Assembly (NCBI GenBank): GCA_965230525.1
Contig: OZ246008.1
Location: 1,922,001-1,986,000 of the forward strand
Direction: 5' to 3'
Source: GCA-002733465 sp965230525
GTDB lineage: Bacteria > Pseudomonadota > Gammaproteobacteria > Enterobacterales > Kangiellaceae
Length of the DNA: 64,000 nucleotides
Below the pieces are notes generated by a model, which ran no database searches, was not told where the DNA came from, and saw nothing but the letters and a program-made list of their open reading frames with translations. The translations under genes and the position numbers were made by a program. How positions within the stretch are numbered: the stretch's first letter is position 1; every line of letters starts with the position of its first letter. Below are positions 1-8,205 of this stretch, in pieces.

Positions 1-1815
1 AAGTTTAAACCCTAAAAAGCGCGGTGTGTAATCACTGATGATGCGTGTTTGATCGGTAATTGGATCGTCGAAACGCGAGTCTCTATAGCGATGAAATATT
101 TCGAGTAGTCCATTTTCTATCACGCCATCCAGTGGTAAATTAATATCTGTCACCACACCCCAAAAGCGAGCATCACCTGCATTACCGATGCCATTACCTC
201 CTGAAGGCAGGACAATTTGCTCGAGTATATCTTGTTGCCATTCATGGAAGAGTTTGACGGTCACGCTGCCTTTTTCACTAAAGCTTAAGTCGTAAGTTGC
301 TGATAGTTCATCGAGTTTATCGGGAGCCAAATTAGGATTGCCAGAAACAATGTTTCCATCTTGAGCTTGATTGCTTGCTGCAAAGTCACCGAAATCTAAT
401 TGACCCACTGAACGTTCCCCAACTAAGGTCAATTGGGAGCTGCTATCTAATTTATAAGTGGCCGATAATCGCGGCTTTAAAAATTTGAAAGTTTGCCGGT
501 TGGCCGCTTCACCGGTAACCTTAATTTCAGAAAACTCACCAGTAATTCCGCCTTCCAAAGTTAAGCGCTTTGAGTGAGGGTAGACAAAGGTAGCGAATAC
601 TTCACTTCTTAACTCTTGTACTTCTACATCGGCACCATTAAGGGAAACCGTTAGTCCATCTTCAAAATATTCGGATTCACTGTTGAGCCTGTTTTGCGCT
701 ATTTCAAATCCATACTCGGGTTTAAGTCGATCTTCACCACCGTAACTAAAGCTCGCTCGTGCAATCATTTCGCTTTTAAGTGATCGCTGTCTAAAGTTAG
801 TAATCGTTTGTTGTTGTTCTGAAAAGTCTTCAAAGCTAACTTCGTTACTGTACTCCGAATCTCTGATAAGACCCAATCCGAGTAAGTGCATTTTCCATTG
901 CTCGCCTTTATCGAGCCAGTCAATGCCAAACTCAGCCTGTTTCGATTTTCTATCTTCATCAATGTCAAGGCGTTCATCAGCAGGGGTATTATCTGGCAAT
1001 CTTGCATCAAATATTTTTCGGTTCGTTTTGGCGTCCCGTCGATCGGCGCCAAGTCGTCCGTTGAGAGTTAAAGTGCCAGACTGAAATTCCTTTGAACCCT
1101 GACCATTGCTAAAAAACCACCGACCGATATTTTCAAAAGTCTCAAAGGCACTCGAATCCAATTGCTGTTGTTGATCGCTATCAGTAATGATTGCCTCTCG
1201 GTAGCCGGGGCCGCCACCCGAGTCTAAATCAAAAGCCGTGTCCCAATCTCCCAGTTTTGTTGCAATTGCTGCTTCAATATTGGGTTGAATGTTGCCATCG
1301 GGCGAGCGTCGTAATTTGGCCGCCCAAGTTCCGCTTGAGCCTTCGGTTTTTTTGATGACATTGGCAACAACAGATTGACCTGCTGCTTCACCGGCAGCAA
1401 CGCCACCACGTAAAATTTCAATTCGCTCCACTTGCGCCGCAGGAATGCGGATTAACGCGCCAGATAGCCCACCTGATTTAGAAGTAGGTCTTAGCCCATC
1501 GACCAGTACATTTCCCGCATTGCCGCCAAATCCTCGATTGTTTTCGCCTTGATCATAGTTAAATCCGGGAAGTCGTTGCACCATCTCCAATGCATTTTGT
1601 GGGCTGTATTGGTCAAAGAAGCTTGCTTGATAGACTGAGTTATTAACCGCTGAGGTGCTTGTTATTTCTTGTTGTGGCGTTGCTTGCGCCTGTAAGCCAC
1701 AGACCAAAAGGGCAGATATTAGACCTTGTCCTAACTTAACAAAGGAGCTGTTGTGATCAGAGTGACAAGCGCTATCGCTTGAATCAAATATTTGAAAACG
1801 ATTAAATTGCGGCAT
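1..1815 (-). CDS. TonB-dependent outer-membrane receptor (N-terminal part; 3' end outside window)
   Basis: The frame is open from the ATG at 1815 down to base 1, 605 codons, so the C-terminal end of the barrel lies outside the window. After a polar stretch of about 24 residues there is a hydrophobic export signal (about residues 25-45, ending LQAQA). A plug domain follows (about 55-165), with the family-typical sequences QRLPGFNYDQG, VLVDGLRPTSK and RIEILRGG. The rest alternates like beta-barrel strands, for example LTLEGGITGEFSEI. Receptors of this family import scarce ligands with TonB-ExbBD energy; I cannot tell the ligand. I see no strong Shine-Dalgarno before the ATG, and no other start gives an export signal. 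It is divergent from the desulfhydrase gene. Confidence 0.85.
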   Translation of the reverse strand, partial: MPQFNRFQIFDSSDSACHSDHNSSFVKLGQGLISALLVCGLQAQATPQQEITSTSAVNNSVYQASFFDQYSPQNALEMVQRLPGFNYDQGENNRGFGGNAGNVLVDGLRPTSKSGGLSGALIRIPAAQVERIEILRGGVAAGEAAGQSVVANVIKKTEGSSGTWAAKLRRSPDGNIQPNIEAAIATKLGDWDTAFDLDSGGGPGYREAIITDSDQQQQLDSSAFETFENIGRWFFSNGQGSKEFQSGTLTLNGRLGADRRDAKTNRKIFDARLPDNTPADERLDIDEDRKSKQAEFGIDWLDKGEQWKMHLLGLGLIRDSEYSNEVSFEDFSEQQQTITNFRQRSLKSEMIARASFSYGGEDRLKPEYGFEIAQNRLNSESEYFEDGLTVSLNGADVEVQELRSEVFATFVYPHSKRLTLEGGITGEFSEIKVTGEAANRQTFKFLKPRLSATYKLDSSSQLTLVGERSVGQLDFGDFAASNQAQDGNIVSGNPNLAPDKLDELSATYDLSFSEKGSVTVKLFHEWQQDILEQIVLPSGGNGIGNAGDARFWGVVTDINLPLDGVIENGLLEIFHRYRDSRFDDPITDQTRIISDYTPRFLGFKL

Positions 1816-2087
1816 TTATTGTTGATTTCTAATTAAAAAGAAAGGGCCACTGGTTACAGAGTTTTATAATTATCCTGTTTTCAGGCTATTTATTTCGGTG
1901 ATAAACCGATTGGCTTGAAGTATAGTCAGTTTTATTTTAGCTAGCCGATCAAATTTGTAACAGAATGGTTCAACTGTTAGGTTATTAGGCTCATTGGTCT
2001 AAACTTGGGCAGCTTGTTAATTATATGGCATTGCTCAAGTTAACTAATTGTTCGGTATGCTCTTATTCGGCACAACTGTTATGGATT

Positions 2088-2104
2088 GAGGAGAACTCAT
2101 TATT
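2088..2104 (+). promoter_or_regulatory. Shine-Dalgarno GAGGAG preceding tandem ATT codons
   Basis: GAGGAG at 2088-2093 is followed by ATT-ATT at 2099-2104, with no ATG, GTG or TTG in frame until 2165. The protein encoded from here keeps the conserved N-terminus of the DcyD family. This decides the start in favour of a non-canonical ATT. Confidence 0.55.
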
Positions 2105-3160
2105 ACGACTAATAATCCAACCATTAACGTCCCTCGCGTCTCACTATCGCACCTTCCGACTCCTTTGGAATTGGCTGATAACCTATCCGAATATTTAGAC
2201 GTCGAGCTTTGGATTAAACGAGATGACTGTACCGGCTTGGCTGGCGGGGGGAATAAAAGTCGGAAACTCGAATATCTGCTTGCCGATGCCCAATCTAAAG
2301 GTGCTGACACCCTAGTTACGCTCGGAGGAATTCAATCTAATCACGCACGTCAAACGGCCGCTGCCGCAGCAAAACTGGGATTTTCTTGTGAATTAGTTTT
2401 GCAAGAAGTCGCTGGGGTAGCGAGCAATCAATACAACAAAAATGGCAATTTCCTTTTAGATCAATTATTAGGTGCAACCATTCATTGGTTGTCCGAGCAA
2501 GATTGTCTTGAGACGTTTACCGATAGGCTAATTTCTCAGCTACAAGCCGCAGGCAAAAAACTGTATTTGATTCCGATTGGTGGTTCAAATGTTATTGGTA
2601 GTCTCGGTTATGTGCAATGCGCCTTCGAATTGCTCAGCCAAGTTAACGCACTTTCCGCCAACCAAAAGACCCCAGTGTCATTCGATCATTTACTGCTTGC
2701 CTCTGGTAGCGCTGGAACACAAGCTGGATTATTAGCGGGCCTAATTGCGAGTCAACAGACATTCAATGTGTTAGGGATCAATGTGAGCCGACCGGAGCAA
2801 GAGCAGAATCAATTGGTGTTGAATTTGTTATTGCAAATAATCGACTATTTAAAGTTAACCCCTTCGCCACAAATTTCTGACAACTTGCCGGGGTTAGTCA
2901 ACACCAACGGCAATTATTATGGCGAGGGATATGGGATCCCCACCGTAGGCATGTTAAATGCGGTTAAAACTTGTGCGCGTTTGCAAGGGCTACTCTTAGA
3001 TCCGGTTTACAGCGGTAAGGCCATGGCAGGACTTTTTGACCTTTGTCAAAAGAAAGTCATCGCACCCGGAAGTCGAGTGCTATTTTTACATACCGGCGGC
3101 AGCCCTGGGCTGTTTGCTTATCAGGACGTGCTAGAGCCTACTGACCTGACCAACGGATAA
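2102..3160 (+). CDS. dcyD: D-cysteine desulfhydrase / ACC deaminase-family PLP enzyme, probable ATT start
   Basis: Fold-type II PLP enzyme that splits D-cysteine to pyruvate, ammonia and sulfide in the cytoplasm. Family signatures are clear: GGGNKSRKLEYL with the PLP lysine at residue 52, GGIQSNHARQTAAAAAKLG, PIGGSNVIGSLGYV, LASGSAGTQAG and HTGGSPGLFAY. Length (352 aa) fits. The first ATG/GTG/TTG in the frame is TTG 2165, which would remove the conserved PRVSLSHLPTPLE segment. Upstream, the frame is open to a TGA at 2087-2089. An excellent GAGGAG (2088-2093) lies 8 bases before ATT 2102 and 5 before ATT 2099, so an ATT start is inferred. The sequence ATG-GAT-TGA at 2081 in the same frame suggests either a two-codon leader or an ancestral start now closed. 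ACC deaminase activity cannot be excluded. Confidence 0.85.
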   Translation: MTTNNPTINVPRVSLSHLPTPLELADNLSEYLDVELWIKRDDCTGLAGGGNKSRKLEYLLADAQSKGADTLVTLGGIQSNHARQTAAAAAKLGFSCELVLQEVAGVASNQYNKNGNFLLDQLLGATIHWLSEQDCLETFTDRLISQLQAAGKKLYLIPIGGSNVIGSLGYVQCAFELLSQVNALSANQKTPVSFDHLLLASGSAGTQAGLLAGLIASQQTFNVLGINVSRPEQEQNQLVLNLLLQIIDYLKLTPSPQISDNLPGLVNTNGNYYGEGYGIPTVGMLNAVKTCARLQGLLLDPVYSGKAMAGLFDLCQKKVIAPGSRVLFLHTGGSPGLFAYQDVLEPTDLTNG

Positions 3161-3251
3161 TTTTGAGATATTTGATGGAAAACGAATTTTAATCAGTACA
3201 CAATAGCTTAGGTTGGAATAATAATAATCTGATACTAAAAGGAGATTGCTC

Positions 3252-4721
3252 ATGCTTCCTATCTTGCTAATTCATGGATACAGTACTGAAGGTAAGGACG
3301 AAAAAGTTGAAAAAATTTATGGCTCCCTTCCTAAAGAACTAAGAAAAAAGTTTACCGGTCAGCAGATTAAATCTTTAAACCTCAGTCGCTGGATTTCGCT
3401 CAGTGACGGTGTGAGCTTAGATGATGTCAGTTATGCAATGGATCGCGCATTAAAAAGCGAGCATTCTGAGCTATTAGCATCAGGCTTTCATGTCATTATT
3501 CATAGTACCGGAGCGTTAGTCGTTCGAAACTGGATTAAAAAGTTCTCACCGCAACCATCGCCAATTAAAAACCTTATCCATTTGGCCGGGGCGAATTTTG
3601 GAAGTGGTTTAGCGCATATTGGCCAAGGGCAATTATCTCGTTGGAAAAATCAATTATTGCAGGGCACAGGGGTTGGTAACAAAATTTTAAACGAACTTGA
3701 ATTCGGATGCGATAAAACCATCGATTTACATACTCACTTTTTAAAGCCGGGACATGATATGAGACTTGACTATGGTGTTCAGGAGTTTTGTATTATTGGT
3801 TCGCAAACTTTATCCATGTTGCGATTTGTTCCGATCCGCTATGTCAAAGAAGACTCGTCAGATAACACCGTTAGAACCAGTGCTTGTAATCTAAATTTTA
3901 ATTACATTAAAGTCACTCCAAGAGCTAAAGTACTTTCAATGAAGGTTAAAAAGTTACGCTCCTTATTGAAAAAGCGATTAGAGAATAAAACGATTTCAGA
4001 AATTCATTACGACTTCGATACCAAGCATTTGGTACTTCGTCGTCCGCCCATTCCCTTTGCTGTGGCTTATGAAACCGCACATTTTGGAGACAAAATTGGG
4101 ATTGTGAGTGGCAGCAAAAACCGCAGCAGCGTGATGCCACTTATTAAGTCGGCATTGACCACGACCACTAGCGACGCCAGTTATCAAAAAGCGGTTGAGC
4201 GGTTTGAAAAAGCACATAACAAAACCTTTGAACGAGCCGCAAAATTAAAAGGTGGACTGACCGAGTGGGATCCGCAAGCGCAATATGAAGGACACGCACA
4301 ATTAATTTTTAGAATTAAAGATCAATTTGGAAACGGCGTCGAGCACTTTGACGTGATGTTTAAATCGCAGCAGCCGAGTAAAAAAGCCAAGGGAAAAGAC
4401 AAACCTGTTCGACTGGAAAAACTGATTGAAGACCATCATGGCAACAAGACCTGTCCGGGAATTATTACGTTTTACTTAAGAACCCAACGATTCAACGATA
4501 AATCCAAACAGTTCGAAGAGCTTTTGAATCATGTGCTCCCGCTGGACATGGAAATTACTGGTCATGAGCCAGATTCTGACGAAATCGCATTTGTCCCCGT
4601 TAATATTCAAATGACCCCCAAACAAGTGTTAGGTGTAATTCAGAGTTTTAGAACCACTATTATTGATGTTGAATTAGTAAGGCTTCCAACTGACAAGGTG
4701 TTCAGCATCAGCAAAGGCTGA
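3252..4721 (+). CDS. Alpha/beta hydrolase (lipase/esterase-like) with C-terminal beta-rich domain
   Basis: ATG 3252 is preceded by AAGGAGA (3238-3244); a TTG six bases earlier is less likely. The N-terminal half (about 1-290) is a lipase-like alpha/beta hydrolase. It has an oxyanion segment LLIHGYSTEG, nucleophile Ser85 in HSTGA, an Asp204 candidate in DNTVRTSACNL (resembling the D-x-VV-x-SA motif of lipases) and His277 in AHFGDK, so the triad looks complete. Residues about 340-489 form a second, beta-rich domain (AQLIFRIKDQFGNGVEHFDV). No signal peptide or membrane segment is visible. It stands alone, downstream of the desulfhydrase. Substrate unknown; phospholipase or acyl-ester hydrolase activity are both possible. 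Confidence 0.7.
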   Translation: MLPILLIHGYSTEGKDEKVEKIYGSLPKELRKKFTGQQIKSLNLSRWISLSDGVSLDDVSYAMDRALKSEHSELLASGFHVIIHSTGALVVRNWIKKFSPQPSPIKNLIHLAGANFGSGLAHIGQGQLSRWKNQLLQGTGVGNKILNELEFGCDKTIDLHTHFLKPGHDMRLDYGVQEFCIIGSQTLSMLRFVPIRYVKEDSSDNTVRTSACNLNFNYIKVTPRAKVLSMKVKKLRSLLKKRLENKTISEIHYDFDTKHLVLRRPPIPFAVAYETAHFGDKIGIVSGSKNRSSVMPLIKSALTTTTSDASYQKAVERFEKAHNKTFERAAKLKGGLTEWDPQAQYEGHAQLIFRIKDQFGNGVEHFDVMFKSQQPSKKAKGKDKPVRLEKLIEDHHGNKTCPGIITFYLRTQRFNDKSKQFEELLNHVLPLDMEITGHEPDSDEIAFVPVNIQMTPKQVLGVIQSFRTTIIDVELVRLPTDKVFSISKG

Positions 4722-4766
4722 TTGATGTAATAGTGTTTAACTATCGAACTGGGTTTGTGGTCGCAC

Positions 4767-4797
4767 AATCAATTGCCTCAGCTTAGCGATTGATTTT
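4767..4797 (+). terminator. Possible weak terminator after the hydrolase
   Basis: AATCAAT (4767-4773) and ATTGATT (4789-4795) form a stem with an inner GC/GC pair, followed by TT-rich sequence. It is AT-rich and weak, so support is modest. Confidence 0.35.
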
Positions 4798-4858
4798 ATT
4801 GAATTTAAATCAAACCCTGATTTAATTAGCGGCGAGTTTGGTGGTTAATCCTAACAAT

Positions 4859-4881
4859 TATCACTATTAATAATAGTGATA
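4859..4881. promoter_or_regulatory. 23-bp inverted repeat upstream of GbsR-cio operon
   Basis: TATCACTATT and its exact reverse complement AATAGTGATA are separated by AAT. It lies about 25-50 bp upstream of the predicted -35 element of the regulator gene, where an upstream regulatory site would be expected. The binding protein is not known. Confidence 0.5.
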
Positions 4882-4907
4882 CTCTATCTTACTATTCTCA
4901 ACTAAAC

Positions 4908-4935
4908 TTGCGATACGAGCAATTAAGTATACAAT
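4908..4935 (+). promoter_or_regulatory. Predicted sigma70-type promoter of GbsR-cioAB
   Basis: TTGCGA (4908-4913) and TACAAT (4930-4935) are separated by 16 bp. The transcription start would fall inside the palindrome that begins at 4932, so binding there should block initiation. Confidence 0.45.
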
Positions 4936-4957
4936 TTTCAGAAATTTCTGAAAATTG
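4932..4957. promoter_or_regulatory. 26-bp perfect palindromic operator at the GbsR promoter
   Basis: The sequence is a perfect dyad over 26 bp, with core TTTCAGAAATTTCTGAAA. It overlaps the end of the predicted -10 box and stops 11 bases before the GTG start. Its place and symmetry fit an autorepressor site for the dimeric regulator encoded next; this is inference. Confidence 0.65.
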
Positions 4958-4968
4958 GAGAAAGTGTC

Positions 4969-5523
4969 GTGAACGTGCCTTCCGAATTAGAAACTTTAGT
5001 GGTTCATTTTGGCGAAATGGGCAGTCGTTGGGGCTTCAACCGCACCGTAGGGCAAATGCTGGCGGTGATTGTATTTAGCGAGCAGCCCCTAAATGCAGAT
5101 CAAATAGCCCAACGTCTTGGTGTTTCTCGCGGAAATGTCAGCATGGGATTAAAGGAACTGCAATCTTGGCGCTTGATTCGAGTGCATCAAATTCAAGGTG
5201 ATCGTAAGGATTATTTTAAGCCAATTGGCAGTCTTTGGGATCTCGCGATTCAAGTTTTGTCTGAAAGACGAAAGCGCGAAGTAGAGCCAACCCTTTCTTT
5301 GCTTCGCAGTGAATTGATGAGTGAAGGTCAAGATGATAATCAATTTACTCGCAACAAAATTAAAGAGATGCATGACCTCATTGAATTATTTAACACCTGG
5401 TTTAGTGATATTCAGCGGATGAGTCCAGAGAGTTTACAAACGTTACTCAAGTTAGGTTCAGGTGTTGGTAAAGTATTGGATTTAAAACATCGATTCTCAT
5501 CATCGCAGAGCAATCGAGATTAA
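4969..5523 (+). CDS. GbsR/MarR-family transcriptional regulator
   Basis: Winged-helix DNA-binding protein of the GbsR branch of MarR, 184 aa. The start is GTG 4969 with TTGGAG eight bases upstream. The helix-turn-helix lies at about residues 38-75 (LNADQIAQRLGVSRGNVSMGLKEL split over two helices); GNVSMGLKELQSW is highly typical of GbsR proteins. The C-terminal part is helical and probably dimerises. It lies 54 bp upstream of cioA on the same strand, with its own start next to a 26-bp palindrome. An oxidase-operon repressor that also controls itself is the simplest reading. The signal it senses is unknown. Confidence 0.85.
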   Translation: MNVPSELETLVVHFGEMGSRWGFNRTVGQMLAVIVFSEQPLNADQIAQRLGVSRGNVSMGLKELQSWRLIRVHQIQGDRKDYFKPIGSLWDLAIQVLSERRKREVEPTLSLLRSELMSEGQDDNQFTRNKIKEMHDLIELFNTWFSDIQRMSPESLQTLLKLGSGVGKVLDLKHRFSSSQSNRD

Positions 5524-5577
5524 TCTTTTCTATCACTTAATTCTTATCTTTAATCGGTCGAGTTGATGGAGTCCGAA

Positions 5578-6981
5578 ATGTTAGAAACCTTGTTGTTATC
5601 CCGAATCCAATTTGCAACCAACATCAGTTTTCATATTTTATTTCCAAGTATTTCCATCGCGCTAGCTTGGTTCTTGTTTTATTTTAAAGTGCGACATGAA
5701 ATTTCCGGCCATCCAGTTTGGCTTCGCTGCTATCGCTTTTGGGTAAAGATTTTTGCTTTAACTTTTGCAATCGGGGTCGTCAGCGGCATCACAATGTCAT
5801 TCCAGTTTGGGACCAATTGGCCGGGTTTTATGGAGCGCGTCGGTAACATTGCCGGTCCGTTACTTGGTTACGAAGTGCTGACAGCATTTTTTATGGAAGC
5901 GACTTTTCTTGGCGCGATGCTGTTTGGCATGAAGCGATTGCCAAGTTGGATGCATACTTTGTGCACCTTTTTAGTGGCTATTGGCACTAGCATGTCTGCG
6001 TTTTGGATCTTAGCGCTGAATTCTTGGATGCACACACCACAAGGTCATATTATGATCGGCGAGGTTGCTCACCCTGAAAGTTGGATGGCTATTATCTTTA
6101 ATCCTTCCTTTCTTTATCGGCTCACCCATACGCTACTGGCATCAGGGCTAACGGCTTCATTTTTAATTGCTGGCATTTCAGCTTATCGAATCTTAAAAGG
6201 GGATAGTAAGTTAGCACCTCGGGTTGCTCTAAAGACCAGTATGTATTGCGCAGCGGTTTTGATCCCATTACAAATTTTGGTGGGTGACCTGCATGGATTG
6301 AACACTTTAAAACATCAACCGCAAAAAATTGCCGCGATGGAGGGGATCTGGCAAACCCAAAAAGGGGCACCACTTTTATTGTTTGCCCTACCCGACGAAC
6401 AACAACGCACAAATCATTGGGAAATAGCGATACCGAATTTAGCGAGCTTAATTTTAACCCATGATATTAATGGTGAAGTTCGTGGGTTGGATGAGTTTAA
6501 CGGCGAACATCCACCGGTAACCGCAGTATTTTTTAGTTTTAGAATCATGATCATGGTCGGCCTGTTAATGTTGCTACTCAGTTGGTGGACAAGTTGGCAG
6601 TCGCTGAGAAAGGGAGAATGGACTTCGGCGACATTGAAAAGTTTAGTCGTGATGAGTTTTTCAGGTTGGCTGGCCACATTGGCGGGGTGGTATGTAACTG
6701 AAATTGGTCGACAGCCTTATCTGGTCAATGGTGTGCTGAAAACCGCTGAAGCAGTGACCAATTTACCACCTTCAAATGTATTGTTGTCGTTATCCCTTTA
6801 TGTGATTGTTTATGTTTTGATTATGGTGGCGTTTTTGCACACTATTTTTTACATGGCGAGAAAGTCGGCCAGCGTCGCCGAATTCGATTCAAAAGATCTG
6901 GATAGCAGAGAATCGCTAACAAGTCGAACCAATCAATCTGAGCATCGCACATCAAAGCTTGCGGAAGGAGTGAACTCATGA
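5578..6981 (+). CDS. cioA: Cytochrome bd ubiquinol oxidase subunit I, cyanide-insensitive type
   Basis: Membrane subunit that oxidises ubiquinol and carries the haems of bd-type terminal oxidase. The likely start is ATG 5578 (TGGAG five bases before), giving the canonical MLETLLLSRIQFATNISFHI with haem ligand His19. Upstream in-frame TTG 5563 and ATG 5566 are less likely. GRQPY at about residues 377-381 is the family GRQP motif. At 467 aa it is shorter than E. coli CydA (522), lacking the long Q-loop insert, and TQKGAPLLLFALPD resembles CioA proteins. It overlaps cioB by ATGA. The small CydX-like subunit is not seen next to cioB. Confidence 0.92.
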   Translation: MLETLLLSRIQFATNISFHILFPSISIALAWFLFYFKVRHEISGHPVWLRCYRFWVKIFALTFAIGVVSGITMSFQFGTNWPGFMERVGNIAGPLLGYEVLTAFFMEATFLGAMLFGMKRLPSWMHTLCTFLVAIGTSMSAFWILALNSWMHTPQGHIMIGEVAHPESWMAIIFNPSFLYRLTHTLLASGLTASFLIAGISAYRILKGDSKLAPRVALKTSMYCAAVLIPLQILVGDLHGLNTLKHQPQKIAAMEGIWQTQKGAPLLLFALPDEQQRTNHWEIAIPNLASLILTHDINGEVRGLDEFNGEHPPVTAVFFSFRIMIMVGLLMLLLSWWTSWQSLRKGEWTSATLKSLVVMSFSGWLATLAGWYVTEIGRQPYLVNGVLKTAEAVTNLPPSNVLLSLSLYVIVYVLIMVAFLHTIFYMARKSASVAEFDSKDLDSRESLTSRTNQSEHRTSKLAEGVNS

Positions 6982-7976
6982 GTTTTGAACAGTCTTTACC
7001 GTATCTCTTTCTTTTGCTGATGGCGTTATCTGTGCTGATTTACGCCGTGCTTGATGGGTTTGATCTTGGGGTTGGCATTTTGCTTCACCAGCAAAAACGC
7101 GAGTTTCGCAATCAAATGATTGCCTCAATTGGTCCGTTTTGGGATGCCAATGAAACGTGGCTTGTATTGGCAATTGGGATCTTATTGATCGCTTTTCCTG
7201 CAGCTCACAGTATTGTCTTAAGAGAACTTTATATCCCGGTGTTATTTTTAATACTGGGCTTAATTGTCAGAGGCGTTGCGTTTGATTTTAGAGCAAAAGC
7301 AGTGACCAAGTATCAAAATTTATGGGATAAGGTTTTTCAAGTCGGTTCGATTTTAGCATCCGCTTCGCAAGGATTTATGCTGGGTGCTTATGTCACTGGT
7401 TTCGAATCCAATCTGCAAAATTTGTTATTCTCATGTTTAAGTGCCTTTGGTGTGACAGCGGCGTATGCCTACATTGGCGGCGCCTGGCTAGTACTTAAAA
7501 CCGAAGGCGAACTGCAAATTTACGCAGCACGAAAAGCACGGGTCGCGGGCTGGATAACGGGCTTGGGTGTGTTGGCGATTTGTATTGCCAATCCAATGAT
7601 TAACCCCGCAGTGGCGGAGCGCTGGTTTAGTTTGCCTGTGGCGATTTTACTTTTACCGATTCCACTCGTGACATTTCTGCTTATCTTGTCAGTTGATTAC
7701 TATTTAAAGAAAATGCCGTGGGAAAATGATCAAGGCTGCTGGGTGCCGTTTTTTGCGGTGGCGGGGGTTTTCTTTATGTGTCTTGTTGGTTTAGCTTACA
7801 GTTACTATCCTTACGTGATCCCTAATAAACTGCTCGCTGTGGATGCTGCCAGCTCAAGTAAATCTTTAGCCTTTGTATTCTACGGCGTCGCGATTGTTCT
7901 ACCTATTATTTTGGCTTATACGTTATTTGCCTATCGGTTATTTAAAGGCAAAACGACAGCATTAGAATATACTTAG
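6978..7976 (+). CDS. cioB: Cytochrome bd ubiquinol oxidase subunit II
   Basis: Second membrane subunit of the bd oxidase, 332 aa. It starts with ATG 6978 inside the cioA stop (ATGA), with AAGGAG at 6965-6970, so translation is coupled. Family sequences are visible: LIYAVLDGFDLGVGILL near residue 25 and IGPFWDANETWLVLAIG near residue 55, followed by several hydrophobic segments. The operon is regulator-cioA-cioB and seems to end about 70 bp downstream at a hairpin. Confidence 0.92.
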   Translation: MSFEQSLPYLFLLLMALSVLIYAVLDGFDLGVGILLHQQKREFRNQMIASIGPFWDANETWLVLAIGILLIAFPAAHSIVLRELYIPVLFLILGLIVRGVAFDFRAKAVTKYQNLWDKVFQVGSILASASQGFMLGAYVTGFESNLQNLLFSCLSAFGVTAAYAYIGGAWLVLKTEGELQIYAARKARVAGWITGLGVLAICIANPMINPAVAERWFSLPVAILLLPIPLVTFLLILSVDYYLKKMPWENDQGCWVPFFAVAGVFFMCLVGLAYSYYPYVIPNKLLAVDAASSSKSLAFVFYGVAIVLPIILAYTLFAYRLFKGKTTALEYT

Positions 7977-8047
7977 GGTTAAGCGGCTTTGGCTAGGCGA
8001 GCGCTTTTACTGCCGACCGTTTTGCTAATCGGTCACGACGCTTGCCT

Positions 8048-8068
8048 AAAATGTGCTAGACACATTTT
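8048..8068. terminator. Hairpin downstream of cioB
   Basis: AAAATGTG and CACATTTT form an 8-bp stem around CTAGA. It lies 70 bp after cioB and has only a short T-run. It is a possible weak terminator. Confidence 0.4.
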
Positions 8069-8205
8069 CTGAGTTAATTTTAAATAGTTCACGCTATGAC
8101 TAGATCCTGACAATGCTTTTAACGATAATAGCGCCCTCAAACAGGCTGAACCAAAATCAGCATGAAATGATCAGCGATTGACATCTAACTCTTATTGGCT
8201 AAATT

